DNA from: Paenibacillus_E violae
GTDB lineage: Bacteria > Bacillota > Bacilli > Paenibacillales > NBRC-103111
Direction: 5' to 3'
Length of the DNA: 64,000 bases
NCBI RefSeq assembly: GCF_032461945.1
Contig: NZ_JAWCUD010000001.1
Span: 434,001-498,000, forward strand
Numbering within the stretch: position 1 is the stretch's first letter; each line of letters opens with the position of its first letter. The notes beneath the pieces are model-generated. The model saw nothing but the letters and a program-made list of their open reading frames with translations, did not search any database and had not been told where the DNA came from. Of the stretch, positions 42,989 through 52,070 are shown piece by piece. Position numbers and translations under genes: made by a program.

Positions 42989-43686
42989 TCTTTATCACTA
43001 TCACTGGTGTGCGTCGAGTTCCCTCGCTCGAACAGTCCTAATTCTCTCATTTTCTGAGCGGCATCCTTGCTGCTTGGACTTCCTAATTTTTTCAAAATAT
43101 GGCCCACATGAATTTTCACTGTCCGCAGCGAAATGAAAAAACGGCTCGCAATTTCCGTTTGCGTATGGCCTTGATCAATCATTTCCAGTACTTGAAGTTC
43201 TGTCGGTGTAATCAGATCACGGGCTTCCTTGACCTTGAATTGATGTTCAAGCCGCTTGAGCCTGCGAAACTCTTCGCGCATTTGCTCGGCTACAGCGGCG
43301 TTAATGGACGCTTTCCGAGCATGTGCCCCGCGGATGATTGCCGGCAATTCCTCGAATCTGGATTTGATTTGATAATCGATGGCGCCGGCTTGGAAGGACC
43401 GGAAAATGAAGTCCTTTTCCTCCATGGAAGTGAGCATGATGACTTTGGCACCCCAGGCCAAAAGTGCCTGCTCGGCAAGCCCGATGCCTGCAGGTTCATC
43501 CTGCAGCATAATGTCCATAAGTACAACGTCAGCATCCGGTTCAGACGCCGTAAAGAGCTCTCTCGCTTCTTCCGCGGTAGAGAGGGTGCGAATGACTTGC
43601 AGATCAGGTTGCCGGTCTAGATACGCTTTGAGGCCGCGCAGCCAATCCAGGTCATCCTCAACGATTAATATGCGAATTGGTTCCAT
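42985..43686 (-). CDS. Response regulator of the CitB/NarL type
   Basis: 233 residues. Receiver domain (IRILIVEDDLDW acidic pocket, phospho-acceptor Asp in VVLMDIML, Thr in IMLTSM, Lys in IDYQIKSRF) followed at ~160-215 by a LuxR/GerE helix-turn-helix (LTPTELQVLEMIDQGHTQTE, then ISLRTVKIHVGHILKKLG). AAGGGGG lies six bases ahead of ATG. It follows the histidine kinase gene by 11 bases, which is its cognate partner. Confidence 0.93.
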   Translation of the reverse strand: MEPIRILIVEDDLDWLRGLKAYLDRQPDLQVIRTLSTAEEARELFTASEPDADVVLMDIMLQDEPAGIGLAEQALLAWGAKVIMLTSMEEKDFIFRSFQAGAIDYQIKSRFEELPAIIRGAHARKASINAAVAEQMREEFRRLKRLEHQFKVKEARDLITPTELQVLEMIDQGHTQTEIASRFFISLRTVKIHVGHILKKLGSPSSKDAAQKMRELGLFERGNSTHTSDSDKD

Positions 43687-43697
43687 CTTGAACCCCC

Positions 43698-45056
43698 TTA
43701 AGTTTGTATTCGGCTGCTTGGAAATGTAAGAAACACACTCGTGCCTTTCCCCGGTGAACTGCTAAGCTCCAATGTTCCTCCATGTTTTTTCATGACGCTA
43801 TAGCAATAGGCGAGCCCAAGGCCGAAGTTATTGCGGCTGCCGCTTTTCGTCGTATAAAAAGGTTCCAGGACTTGTTTCAAAACATCTTTGTCCATCCCCA
43901 TACCGTTATCTTTGATTTCCAAGACAATATTTTTCTTCACGTGCAGAGTGCGAATCATCAGTTCGCCATTATGCGGCATGGCTTCAATGGCATTCATCAG
44001 CACATTCGTTAAAGTTTCCGCCATTTGGATGCGGTCAATTTGAAGCGTTAAGTTTTCCGCGATGTTCAACTGAACGGCGATATTCGATAGAGAAGGCTGG
44101 AGAGGTTGAAGCACCTCATCGATCAGCTCACCGATACGAACAGAAGTGACCCGCAGGGGGAGCTCCTGGGTTTGTTCGTGGACCCTGGAAATCATATCGC
44201 GGATATGCTCGGAAGCTCCCATGACAACCTCAATGTCTCGGATGAGCTCCGTTTGATGGGTTTCTTCGGCGTGCTGCTTCATTTTTTCCAGAAACAATCG
44301 CATTTTCCCGACATCATTTTTAATGGCATGATTTAATATAGCGGTCCCTGAGGTGATAGCACGCAGTGTCGAGTCCAGCTTACGGCGTTCAATTAAAAGC
44401 CTCATCCCGAGGAAGCCGTATTTGAAAAATGTGTAAACGAAAAAAGGTACGACAAAAGCAAGAATCCATACGTGGTACACCCACATCCGGTAATAACCGA
44501 AACTTGGCATCACATAGTTCAGTACGCCAACACAGAGAATTGGCGGCAAGAGCGCAAGGCATGTAAACAAATGCGTTCGCTTTAAAGCGGGTAGCCGCTC
44601 TGTTTTTATAACAATTAGCACGGAGCCAATGAAAAAATAAGGCACGGCCCATAACGCGACGATGGGGAATGTAATCGGCATTTCCTCTGTGTATCCTGGT
44701 GTGAACAGAATGCACGCAATAGCAGGTAGAAGTAATGCGAATGGCAGCCATGTGCGTAAAGCGGGTTTCTGCCATGTCGTATTATAGCTTAGCGAGAGCA
44801 TAGCGAACGAATAGGGCAAGCCGTAATAAGAAATTAGCGAACAAATCCCCATGAAGCGATAAAGCAAGGCACTAATCGAAGGATTAGGTACAGCTTGTTG
44901 AATGTAGGGAATGAAGGTTTCCGATAAAACGGCTGCGAGGGCTCCGAAACCACCTGTAAAAGCGATGGCGCTCATCCAGCGCATGGTGCTTGACCGGGGA
45001 TCGATCATCACAAGGCCAAGCGCGATAATCCATAAAGCAAATAGAACGAACAGCAT
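43698..45056 (-). CDS. Membrane sensor histidine kinase
   Basis: 452 residues, starting at the ATG at 45056 just after GGAGG. A longer frame upstream runs antisense through the next gene and is not credible. The first ~215 residues hold about seven helices. A linker leads to the H-box ILNHAIKNDVGKMR, then the ATPase with N-box NVLMNAIEAM, G1 DNGMGMD, F/G2 FYTTKSGSRNNFGLGLAY. It phosphorylates the response regulator encoded 11 bases downstream. The stimulus is unknown. Candidate targets are the adjacent CPBP and YitT genes. Confidence 0.9.
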   Translation of the reverse strand: MLFVLFALWIIALGLVMIDPRSSTMRWMSAIAFTGGFGALAAVLSETFIPYIQQAVPNPSISALLYRFMGICSLISYYGLPYSFAMLSLSYNTTWQKPALRTWLPFALLLPAIACILFTPGYTEEMPITFPIVALWAVPYFFIGSVLIVIKTERLPALKRTHLFTCLALLPPILCVGVLNYVMPSFGYYRMWVYHVWILAFVVPFFVYTFFKYGFLGMRLLIERRKLDSTLRAITSGTAILNHAIKNDVGKMRLFLEKMKQHAEETHQTELIRDIEVVMGASEHIRDMISRVHEQTQELPLRVTSVRIGELIDEVLQPLQPSLSNIAVQLNIAENLTLQIDRIQMAETLTNVLMNAIEAMPHNGELMIRTLHVKKNIVLEIKDNGMGMDKDVLKQVLEPFYTTKSGSRNNFGLGLAYCYSVMKKHGGTLELSSSPGKGTSVFLTFPSSRIQT

Positions 45057-45192
45057 GAGTCCTCCGTAGACAAATCCAATATTTCCTCTATTGTGGCACG
45101 GAGCCAACAATTGCACAAGAGTTCCTTTGCCGAGGAACTGGCAGGATTTAGGGCCTTTTTCTCGAATAAGTGGGAGAAAGGAGTGAAGCCTC

Positions 45193-46107
45193 ATCGATGT
45201 AAAGAAGCGAACGTCCTTATCCATTCTGACCATTTTGGGCAAAGTACTCTTGACCCTTGTTTTCATTGTTGTGATTACGGTCATATTATCGATTGTGGCA
45301 GCGGTTATTGCGATTTTGAAGCAGCCGGAGCTGGAGAGGAGCATGGCCGCTGTAGCTGGCGATTCCTTTTTTATTAAGGCAGCTTTGTGGGCGCAAATTA
45401 TTGGTTTCATAAGCGGCGTGTTTCTCTCGTATGGGATCTTTGAACGACGCAAGGGATGGACACTGGGCTTACAGAGTCGCCATCTTGCAAGACGATTGGG
45501 TGAAGGCTTCGTTGCGGGGGCGCTCCTTATCACAGTCTCCTGCTTAAGCATCTGGCTGCTCGGCGGCATTAACGTTCAGTCCAACTCATGGACCGAATCG
45601 ATGTTTGCCGAATTAGTAAGGGGGTTCTTGTTGTTCATTGGTGTCGCTGTCAATGAAGAATTATTTGCCCGCGGTTATCTGCAGGGACTAGTGAAAGAAA
45701 GGTTTGGTACGACGGTTGCCATAACCATCTCGACGCTTGTGTTCGCGTTCCTGCACTCGTTCAATCCTGGGATGTGGAGCACGTCCATGCCGCTATTGAA
45801 CTTAATTTTGGCAGGATTGTTATTCGGTTTGTCCCGCGAACTTTCAAAAGGTTTGTGGATGCCGATCGGCATGCACATGTCGTGGAACTTTATTCAAGGC
45901 TGCATTTTTGGATTTCAGGTTTCTGGCACCCCTATGCCTTCTATTTTCAAAGCCGAAAATCAAGGTAACGTGCTTCTTTCTGGAGGCAGCTTTGGGGCGG
46001 AGGGCAGCTTGGTCACCACGATCATTCTAGTAGCGGGAATACTGTTAGTCTTGAGCTATTACGGGCAACTAGACAGAAGACAGATCTACAAGAAAAGCTT
46101 ATCGTAA
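45193..46107 (+). CDS. CPBP-family intramembrane metalloprotease, probable ATC start
   Basis: About 304 residues and eight helices. The three CPBP (Abi/CAAX protease) motifs are present: EELFARGY (EExxxR), FAFLH (FxxxH) and HMSWN (HxxxN). Members cleave membrane substrates or mature small peptides. The first usual in-frame start (TTG, 45235) has no ribosome site. AAAGGAG at 45177-45183 lies nine bases before ATC at 45193, and an in-frame TGA lies just upstream at 45184. ATC followed by GATGTAAAG gives a plausible charged leader before helix 1. This is an inference; TTG cannot be excluded. Confidence 0.85.
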   Translation: MDVKKRTSLSILTILGKVLLTLVFIVVITVILSIVAAVIAILKQPELERSMAAVAGDSFFIKAALWAQIIGFISGVFLSYGIFERRKGWTLGLQSRHLARRLGEGFVAGALLITVSCLSIWLLGGINVQSNSWTESMFAELVRGFLLFIGVAVNEELFARGYLQGLVKERFGTTVAITISTLVFAFLHSFNPGMWSTSMPLLNLILAGLLFGLSRELSKGLWMPIGMHMSWNFIQGCIFGFQVSGTPMPSIFKAENQGNVLLSGGSFGAEGSLVTTIILVAGILLVLSYYGQLDRRQIYKKSLS

Positions 46108-46131
46108 GCATAAACAAAGGAGGATTTAATA

Positions 46132-47112
46132 ATGTCACGTTATGAACTTATCCATAGTGAATGGGACGGGGAGTCGACGCTTCGCCTCGTCGACCACGAA
46201 GCCCAGGCAACGGCCGAAATCATTCCGGCCGTTGGACTGCACCTGTTCCGCTTCGATGTGCGGAACCATGCCTACATCGCGAAGCCAGCCAGCGTCGCTG
46301 AGCTTCGCGTCAAGTCTTCGCGCTACGGCGTGCCCATTCTGTTCCCGCCGGGGCGCGTCAAGCAAGCGGCCTTCACCTTCGAAGGCCGCGAATACCGGCT
46401 CCCCGCTAACCGGGAGCCCGATCACTCTCACGGCGAGCTGCGCGAGCGGCCGTGGAAGGTCGTTGCCAGCGGCGCGGATGCGGCTGGCGGGGCTTATGTC
46501 TCCGCGGAGTTCAATATCGCGGAGCACCCGGACGTGCTGGCGTATTTTCCACACGCCGCATGCTTTCGCTTCACGTACCGGCTGAAGGACGGTACGCTGT
46601 CACTCAGCGGTGAAATCGCCAATGAGAGCGGCAGCACGATGCCGCTCTCACTTGGCTTTCACCCGTACTTCGCTTACGCGGACGGCGAAGCGAGCCGCGT
46701 GAAGGTGTTGATCCCTGCGGCGGCAGAGTGGCCGCTAAGCGCAGATGGCTACGCCGCAGGCGAGCCTGCACCATCGCCGCTCACCGCGGCGCTTCAGCAA
46801 GGCGAGCTCGTTACGGCGCTGCCGAGTTATCCAGGCGGCTCGCAGATGCTCAGCATCGAGCCGGGCCCTCAGACCTGCGAGATTCAGTATGAAGCTCGCG
46901 GAACCAAGCTTGTGTTCAACATGGGCGACAAGTTTCCCATTCATGTTCTGTTCACAGCGCCATGGACGAGTGCCGTATCTCTGGAGCCATACACGAGCAT
47001 CATGAACGTGTTCAACGAATCTTTTGCACCCGAAATATCCGGTTCACTTGGCTTGGCGGCAGGAGAGACATTCACTTTCGAGTGGTCCATTCAGATCCAA
47101 ACATTAAAATAA
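46132..47112 (+). CDS. Aldose 1-epimerase family protein
   Basis: 326 residues. Catalytic candidates of the galactose mutarotase fold are the His in HSHGELRERPW, His in SLGFHPYF and the Glu in VSLEPYTSIMN. It equilibrates alpha and beta sugar anomers in the cytosol. AAAGGAGG precedes ATG. Much of the gene (46180-46990) is clearly G+C-richer than its flanks. It follows the CPBP gene by 24 bases and ends at a terminator. Confidence 0.9.
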   Translation: MSRYELIHSEWDGESTLRLVDHEAQATAEIIPAVGLHLFRFDVRNHAYIAKPASVAELRVKSSRYGVPILFPPGRVKQAAFTFEGREYRLPANREPDHSHGELRERPWKVVASGADAAGGAYVSAEFNIAEHPDVLAYFPHAACFRFTYRLKDGTLSLSGEIANESGSTMPLSLGFHPYFAYADGEASRVKVLIPAAAEWPLSADGYAAGEPAPSPLTAALQQGELVTALPSYPGGSQMLSIEPGPQTCEIQYEARGTKLVFNMGDKFPIHVLFTAPWTSAVSLEPYTSIMNVFNESFAPEISGSLGLAAGETFTFEWSIQIQTLK

Positions 47113-47117
47113 TACAG

Positions 47118-47165
47118 AAAGAGTCAAGTGGAAGCCCTGCAGCTTCTGAACTTGACTCTTTTTTT
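47118..47165. terminator. Bidirectional terminator
   Basis: AAAGAGTCAAGT pairs with ACTTGACTCTTT, with an inner GAAGC/GCTTC stem, then a T-run. Confidence 0.92.
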
Positions 47166-47554
47166 CACCAAGGTTCATAGCCAAAACCAGCGGTAGAATA
47201 CCCGGAATAGCTATGCTGATGCAGTTCAGTAATCAGTCCCGTCTTTTGGGCGGAGATTTTAAGTGCACCTCCTCTAGATGTGTTATATGCATTAAGTTCT
47301 ACGACTCCCTCTAAAAAATGGATATGCGTGCCGTTTTGCAGCGGAATGGCAGGACCTGTCGTACCAAAATAATTATGGTAATGCCCATATCGAATGCCGG
47401 TAATCCCTTGGTATTGGTGAACATGGCCATCATAAGCCGTGCCATTCACATTAAAGGTATATAAGCGTAATAAATGATTATGGTCGAGAGTCATGGATGA
47501 AATGGCCTTGAAAAAATGAACGTGAGCAGGCGGGACATAACTGGACAAACGCAA
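47165..47554 (-). CDS. ymaF: YmaF family histidine-rich protein
   Basis: 129 residues with regularly spaced HxH pairs: HVHFF, DHNHLL, DGHVHQY, GHYHNYF, THIHFLEG and LHQHSYSG. This is the repeat pattern of Bacillus YmaF, whose function is unknown; metal binding is plausible. The start is unusual. TTG codons at 47554 and 47548 follow an AAGGGGG ribosome site that lies inside a terminator-like hairpin (47557-47597). The gene follows LTA-synthase-like gene 2 by 49 bases. Confidence 0.85.
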   Translation of the reverse strand: MRLSSYVPPAHVHFFKAISSMTLDHNHLLRLYTFNVNGTAYDGHVHQYQGITGIRYGHYHNYFGTTGPAIPLQNGTHIHFLEGVVELNAYNTSRGGALKISAQKTGLITELHQHSYSGYSTAGFGYEPW

Positions 47555-47597
47555 AACCCCCTTGATGCAGGATATGGTTCATCCTATTCCAAGAGGG
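47553..47597 (-). terminator. Terminator-like hairpin containing the ymaF ribosome site
   Basis: On the minus strand CCCTCTTG pairs with CAAGGGGG, with an inner AGGAT/ATCCT stem, followed by TTTT. The AAGGGGG arm is the only ribosome site for ymaF. Confidence 0.65.
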
Positions 47598-47603
47598 CTA
47601 TCG

Positions 47604-49703
47604 TCATGACTGCGGTAGCGGGTATAGAGGTGATTGGCCAATTTTCATCTTCTTATCGTCATAAACCCGCACTTCGACCTGATGAGGCTTGTCGTTATCG
47701 AGGATCGGATTCTCTTTATCCGTTAGATCAACATACAAGCTATCTTCACCATCAAAGTTAGATTTAAACAACTTATCATCGATATACACATTGCAGGAAG
47801 AATAAAATGGCTTGCCCACAACCTGAAGTTTATTTCCGCTGCGATTTAACTTAGTAATAACTGGATCTCCATACCCTAACACATATCCTGGCTGAACAAT
47901 TGTGTCTTTGAAACCTTTGGCTTCATACCCGTAACGGCCGCCAAATAAATTGTCATATTGAAGCTTCATATAGTCACTAAGGTCGCTTGCTTTAATGTTA
48001 TATTTTTCCCACATGTCATTTGGCGGTATGACCGGAATCTTCTGCGATAAATTATACAGATAATCAGTGTAGTAACTGCCTTTAACACCAGCCATGTGAA
48101 GGAGTTTGGGACCAAGGAACGAAGGACTCATCTTGAGATTCAACTGTTCTTGGTCTGCAGGAAGGAAATTGTTCCATATCAAAAATGGCGTATAGTGAGT
48201 TTTTGTATAGAGATCAGGATCATTGGGAAGAACATACTTCGCATCGCGGTACACTTTGTAATCATCTTCAAAAAAAGGAAAGTGGTCGCCGAAAAATAGC
48301 AAAATGGTAGGCTCAGATTTTCTGGAGTAATAATCCACCAAGGACTGAAGCGCTTTGTCAGTTCCCGAAATACCCTGAGCATACGTTTCCAAAATACCTT
48401 TGGATTCCGAGCTAATATCTCCCGTCACTTCAATCGTGTTTTTGGTGAACTTCCCTGGCTTGTAAGGATGATGATTTTCCATCGTGTTTGCAAAAATAAA
48501 ATCAGGTCCCGCGCTTTTTTCAGTTTCCTCAATAATCTTCTTCACGACAGCCCGATCCGCATAGTTCGGCCCTTCAAAATCATTTGGGAAATACTCGCTG
48601 GAAATAAACCGCGAAAATCCAAAATCCATATACACCTTACGACTGTCAAAAAAATAGCTGAAGAAAGGGTTGATAGAAGTAGCAGTATACCCTTGTCTAG
48701 TCATGATACTGGCCAATGAATCAACGCCATGATTCATATACTGGATATAAGGCAATATTTTATCAGGAGATTTGCCGAAAAACCGCATCGAATTACCGGA
48801 TAGCACTTCGAACTCTACGTTTGCCGTGCTGCCGCCGAATTGGGGAGACATCATCCAGCCGCTTGTGTACGTTTTTTGAAGCTGATGCAGGTTCGGGATT
48901 GGATCACGGCTAAACGTTACGTTTTTCATAAGTGTTGGATCCCAGAATGATTCTCCAAGCATCACGATGATATTTGGTTTTTTATCACCAGCAGCCGGTT
49001 TCTCTGGAATTTTGGCTAAAATGCTTTCTATCGCTTTTTTGCTGTAACCATCCGGTTTGGCTACATTCAGAAAACCTAACATCTGCACAGATGAATAGAG
49101 GTATCCATTCTCATCATAGGTGATTGTTTGATCCCAAGGGACCGTGTATATCCCGTAAATATTCATGAATGGAATTGGCTTGTCCATATAAAGGCTCGTC
49201 GCCATTACGATGGCAACCACAGCATAGACACTGCGTTCTATCCATGTAAATCGGATATGCTGGCGGCGCAGCGCCAAATGAAATAACAAAGCGAGCAATA
49301 CGAGAAAGAGCGCGACAACTCCGAGTATTCGAAGATTGAGATACCCTTTCAAAAAGGGCACGTACGCCACAATTTGATTGTTAAAATAAAGATCCCATGG
49401 GTAATAAGGGGCTCCTATTGCCTTTAATTTACTTCCGCTAATTGCACCTAGCGGTAAAAGTGCAGCGCAAAGCAGCCAGAAGGATAAGCGGCTTTTGCCG
49501 GTAATAGCAATAAGAAAGAGATACAAAGTTCCCACTACAAAGTAGGCAAGAACCATGGATAGAGGGTGGTTCGTCACCCATTTGTGGAGTTCTTCATACG
49601 AGCCGCGATCTAAATATTCGACCATAATCATAAGGAAAAAAGGCAAAATCACAATCATCATACGTGAGGGCAGCTGCTTGAGCCATTGAAGTAAAGTCGT
49701 CAT
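47604..49703 (-). CDS. LTA synthase family protein, paralogue 2
   Basis: 699 residues, same architecture as the 39770 gene: five membrane helices, then the extracellular sulfatase-type domain with MLGESFWDP (Glu), FGGSTANVEFEVLSGNS (Thr) and FFGDHFP (Asp-His), and a C-terminal beta domain (LQVVGKPFYSSCNVYI). The two share many long stretches (TFSRDPIP, ANTMENH, YYTDYL). AGGAG lies eight bases before ATG. The role should be polymer or glycolipid decoration with phosphoglycerol at the cell surface. Which of the two would be the main enzyme cannot be told here. Confidence 0.9.
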   Translation of the reverse strand: MTTLLQWLKQLPSRMMIVILPFFLMIMVEYLDRGSYEELHKWVTNHPLSMVLAYFVVGTLYLFLIAITGKSRLSFWLLCAALLPLGAISGSKLKAIGAPYYPWDLYFNNQIVAYVPFLKGYLNLRILGVVALFLVLLALLFHLALRRQHIRFTWIERSVYAVVAIVMATSLYMDKPIPFMNIYGIYTVPWDQTITYDENGYLYSSVQMLGFLNVAKPDGYSKKAIESILAKIPEKPAAGDKKPNIIVMLGESFWDPTLMKNVTFSRDPIPNLHQLQKTYTSGWMMSPQFGGSTANVEFEVLSGNSMRFFGKSPDKILPYIQYMNHGVDSLASIMTRQGYTATSINPFFSYFFDSRKVYMDFGFSRFISSEYFPNDFEGPNYADRAVVKKIIEETEKSAGPDFIFANTMENHHPYKPGKFTKNTIEVTGDISSESKGILETYAQGISGTDKALQSLVDYYSRKSEPTILLFFGDHFPFFEDDYKVYRDAKYVLPNDPDLYTKTHYTPFLIWNNFLPADQEQLNLKMSPSFLGPKLLHMAGVKGSYYTDYLYNLSQKIPVIPPNDMWEKYNIKASDLSDYMKLQYDNLFGGRYGYEAKGFKDTIVQPGYVLGYGDPVITKLNRSGNKLQVVGKPFYSSCNVYIDDKLFKSNFDGEDSLYVDLTDKENPILDNDKPHQVEVRVYDDKKMKIGQSPLYPLPQS

Positions 49704-49780
49704 TTAAGTAACTCCTGTTCGATTAATGCAAGTCCATTCGTTCATTATCTTATATCTTGATCAAAGAGGGAAGATATCCC

Positions 49781-49809
49781 TTGACAGATCAAACTATAAC
49801 AATTATCAT
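49781..49809 (+). promoter_or_regulatory. Sigma-A promoter of the frameshifted MFS gene
   Basis: A consensus TTGACA (49781-49786) is 17 bases from TATCAT (49804-49809). Confidence 0.8.
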
Positions 49810-49835
49810 TACAGTTAATTGTAATCTGGATAATT
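49801..49835. promoter_or_regulatory. Nested operator-like dyad over the MFS promoter
   Basis: ATTACA (49808-49813) and TGTAAT (49820-49825) form the inner dyad. AATTATC (49801-49807) and GATAATT (49829-49835) form the outer one. It covers the -10 box and start site, as a TetR- or MarR-type repressor site would. No such repressor is encoded nearby. Confidence 0.65.
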
Positions 49836-49868
49836 ACAGATAACTGGAGAAAAGTGGAGGTGAAAACC

Positions 49869-51279
49869 ATGCAACACGTTGCTTCTGCAACTGAGGTGGC
49901 ACAAGAGAAGGTTATAGATGCCAAAAAGGCTGTGCCATGGATTATTTTTCTGATCTTTTTTGCTGTATTAAACGAAACGGTTTTCAACGTTTCAACCCCC
50001 GAAATCGCTAAGCAGTACGGCATTACGCCAACAGGGGTTAGCTGGGTGCTCACGACATTTATCATCTTTTTCGGGATTGGGTCCGTTATATATGGACGGT
50101 TATCCGATATTTTTTCTTTGAAAAAGCTGATTGTTGCCGGAATCCTCATCTATAGTATTGGATCTGCACTTGGCTTTGTGCTTCAGGCTTGGTATCCCGC
50201 GGTCATCTTTTGCGCGCGCCGTGCAAGGTGCAGGAGCCTCAGCCATTCCAGCGCTCGTTATGGTCGTTGTTGCACGTTACTTTTCACCTACGGATCGAGG
50301 AAAAGTTTTCGGGCTTTTAACTTCCACTGTTTCCTTTGCTATCGCCGTAGGGCCTGTAGTGGGTGGATTTGTTTCCTCGTCACTCCACTGGACGTACTTG
50401 TTCGTCATTCCTTTGTTTACTCTGATTTCAATCCCGTTTTTTAATCAGATTTTACCTGAGGAAAAACGGAAAGAAGGCAGTGTAGACATCTTGGGAGCGG
50501 CGCTCGTTGCATTTTCTGTCGCTGGCATTATCGTCTACTTATCTTTCCCTCATTGGTACTATTTGGCCGCGAGTTTAGCGCTATTCATTTGGTTTATTTC
50601 TCATATTCTTAAAGCCAAAGATCCTTTTATTGAACCGTCTCTATTCCGAAACAAACTGCTGCGTGGCGGTTTAATCGTTGGATTCCTCGTATTTTGCACT
50701 GTCATGGGCATTATGTTCGTCATTCCGCTCATGTTAGCCAAAGTGAACGATCTAGGCACGAGCACAATTGGGCTAATTTTGTTCCCAGGGGCCATGTGTG
50801 CCGTTATTTTTGGTACAATTGGCGGGAATTTAGCGGACAAAAAGGGCAATAACTTTGTCGTGTTTATTGGCCTTGGGCTTTTAGTGATCAGCCTTGTGGC
50901 AATTGCGTTATTGGTTGGTCATACCCCATGGTTCATTTCTGCGGCGCTTCTTCCTACTTATGTCGGCTTCTCCTTCGTGCAAACGGCTCTGGCGAACCGT
51001 GTATCCTTGACGCTGAGTGTGAGTGAAACCGGAGTGGGCATGGGACTTTTCAACCTAATTAGTTTTATTTCAGGGGCTGTAGGAACGGCACTTGTCGCCA
51101 AATTGTTGGATGGCGGTATGATGGACTTTTATAAGAATCCTGTTCTGAATTCTGTAGCAGCAATTCCTTACAGTAATCTTCTCATCATTTTTGCGGCAGT
51201 GATCATCGTTAGTGGTTTGTTTTACTTGCGAATATTCACTAAAAAAGCAGCAGGAGAAACGTCAGAAGCAGCAGCTTAA
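49869..51279 (+). pseudogene. MFS transporter broken by a single-base frameshift
   Basis: The ATG at 49869 follows GGAGGTG. The first frame gives helices 1-3 (FNVSTPEIAKQYGITPTGVS, GRLSDIFSLKKLI) up to WYPAVIF near 50210, then loses homology. The other frame resumes exactly there with ARAVQGAGASAIPALVMVV (motif C) and runs to 51279. Dropping one T from the TTTT run at 50208-50211 restores one protein of ~469 residues of the Tet(L)/Tet(K)-like drug antiporter type. It may be a real inactivating mutation, a phase-variable tract, or a sequencing error. Confidence 0.85.
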
Positions 51280-51289
51280 AATCGCAATT

Positions 51290-51334
51290 AAAAAAACCGA
51301 CCGCTTTTCCTGGAGAAAAGCGAGTCGGTTTTTT
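51290..51334. terminator. Bidirectional terminator
   Basis: AAAAAACCGA and CGCTTTTC pair with GAAAAGCG and TCGGTTTTTT around a short loop. Confidence 0.9.
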
Positions 51335-51345
51335 GTTGTACAGTT

Positions 51346-52005
51346 TTATGATTCGGTTTCATTTTCATTTTCGTCAGGTTGCTCGGCGCTAATCTGCTCT
51401 ATGGCCTGAAGGAGTGTTGCGGATGGCTGTGCGCCGGTAAGCGCATATTTTCGGTTAATTACAAAAAATGGAACGCCGGTAACACCAGCTTGCCTAGCGA
51501 ACTCTAAATCATCTTCAACCTGTTCCAGACCTTCTTTCGCGTCCAAAAGAGATCTGGTTTTCTCGCGGTCCATACCAAGCTGTTCCGCTACGGTTAGAAG
51601 TTCATCCAAGTTGCCAACGTCTTTGCCATCTTCAAAATAAGCTTTAAATAATGCGTCTACGACTGGTTTTTTTAACTCTTTTGGTGAAATTGCAATCAGT
51701 TGGTGAGCTTTTAGCGTATTCGGCATTTTCTCAACTTTGGAGAAGTCAAAATGCAAACCGGAGGCTTTGCCTGCTTGAGTGACCTGCTGCAGCATACCGT
51801 TCAATCGATCTTCGTCTGCGCGCATCTTTTGGTGCATAAGCTCGCGGAACGGAGAACCTTCTGTTGGTGTATACGGATCTAGTTGAAAGGCACGATAGTG
51901 AACTTCAACCGGTTCCGCTGTAAAATTAGCTAGGGCATCTTCCAAATTCTTTTTGCCGATACGGCACCAAGGACAAACAATGTCTTCAAAAATTTCTATG
52001 ATCAT
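51346..52005 (-). CDS. DsbA-family oxidoreductase (FrnE-like)
   Basis: 219 residues, no signal peptide. The thioredoxin-fold active site is CPWC at residues 11-14 and the cis-proline is in GVTGVPFFV near 178, with a helical insert between them (HQKMRADEDRLNGM, AHQLIAIS). FrnE-type members are cytosolic disulfide oxidoreductases or isomerases. AAGGAG lies 12 bases before ATG. The C-terminal tail is acidic (EQPDENENETES). Confidence 0.92.
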   Translation of the reverse strand: MIIEIFEDIVCPWCRIGKKNLEDALANFTAEPVEVHYRAFQLDPYTPTEGSPFRELMHQKMRADEDRLNGMLQQVTQAGKASGLHFDFSKVEKMPNTLKAHQLIAISPKELKKPVVDALFKAYFEDGKDVGNLDELLTVAEQLGMDREKTRSLLDAKEGLEQVEDDLEFARQAGVTGVPFFVINRKYALTGAQPSATLLQAIEQISAEQPDENENETES

Positions 52006-52070
52006 AAAAAACTCATACTCCTTCGATGAAAAAATAGTTACTATATTTTCATTATATACGATTAGGTTCG

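Noticed and set aside
45093..45377. 94-residue plus-strand frame overlapping the CPBP start
   Set aside because: No ribosome site or recognisable domain, and it is out of frame with the protease gene whose motifs are clear.
45057..45569. N-terminal extension of the histidine kinase to 45569
   Set aside because: It lies antisense to the CPBP gene, reads as low-quality basic sequence, and the ATG at 45056 has GGAGG upstream.
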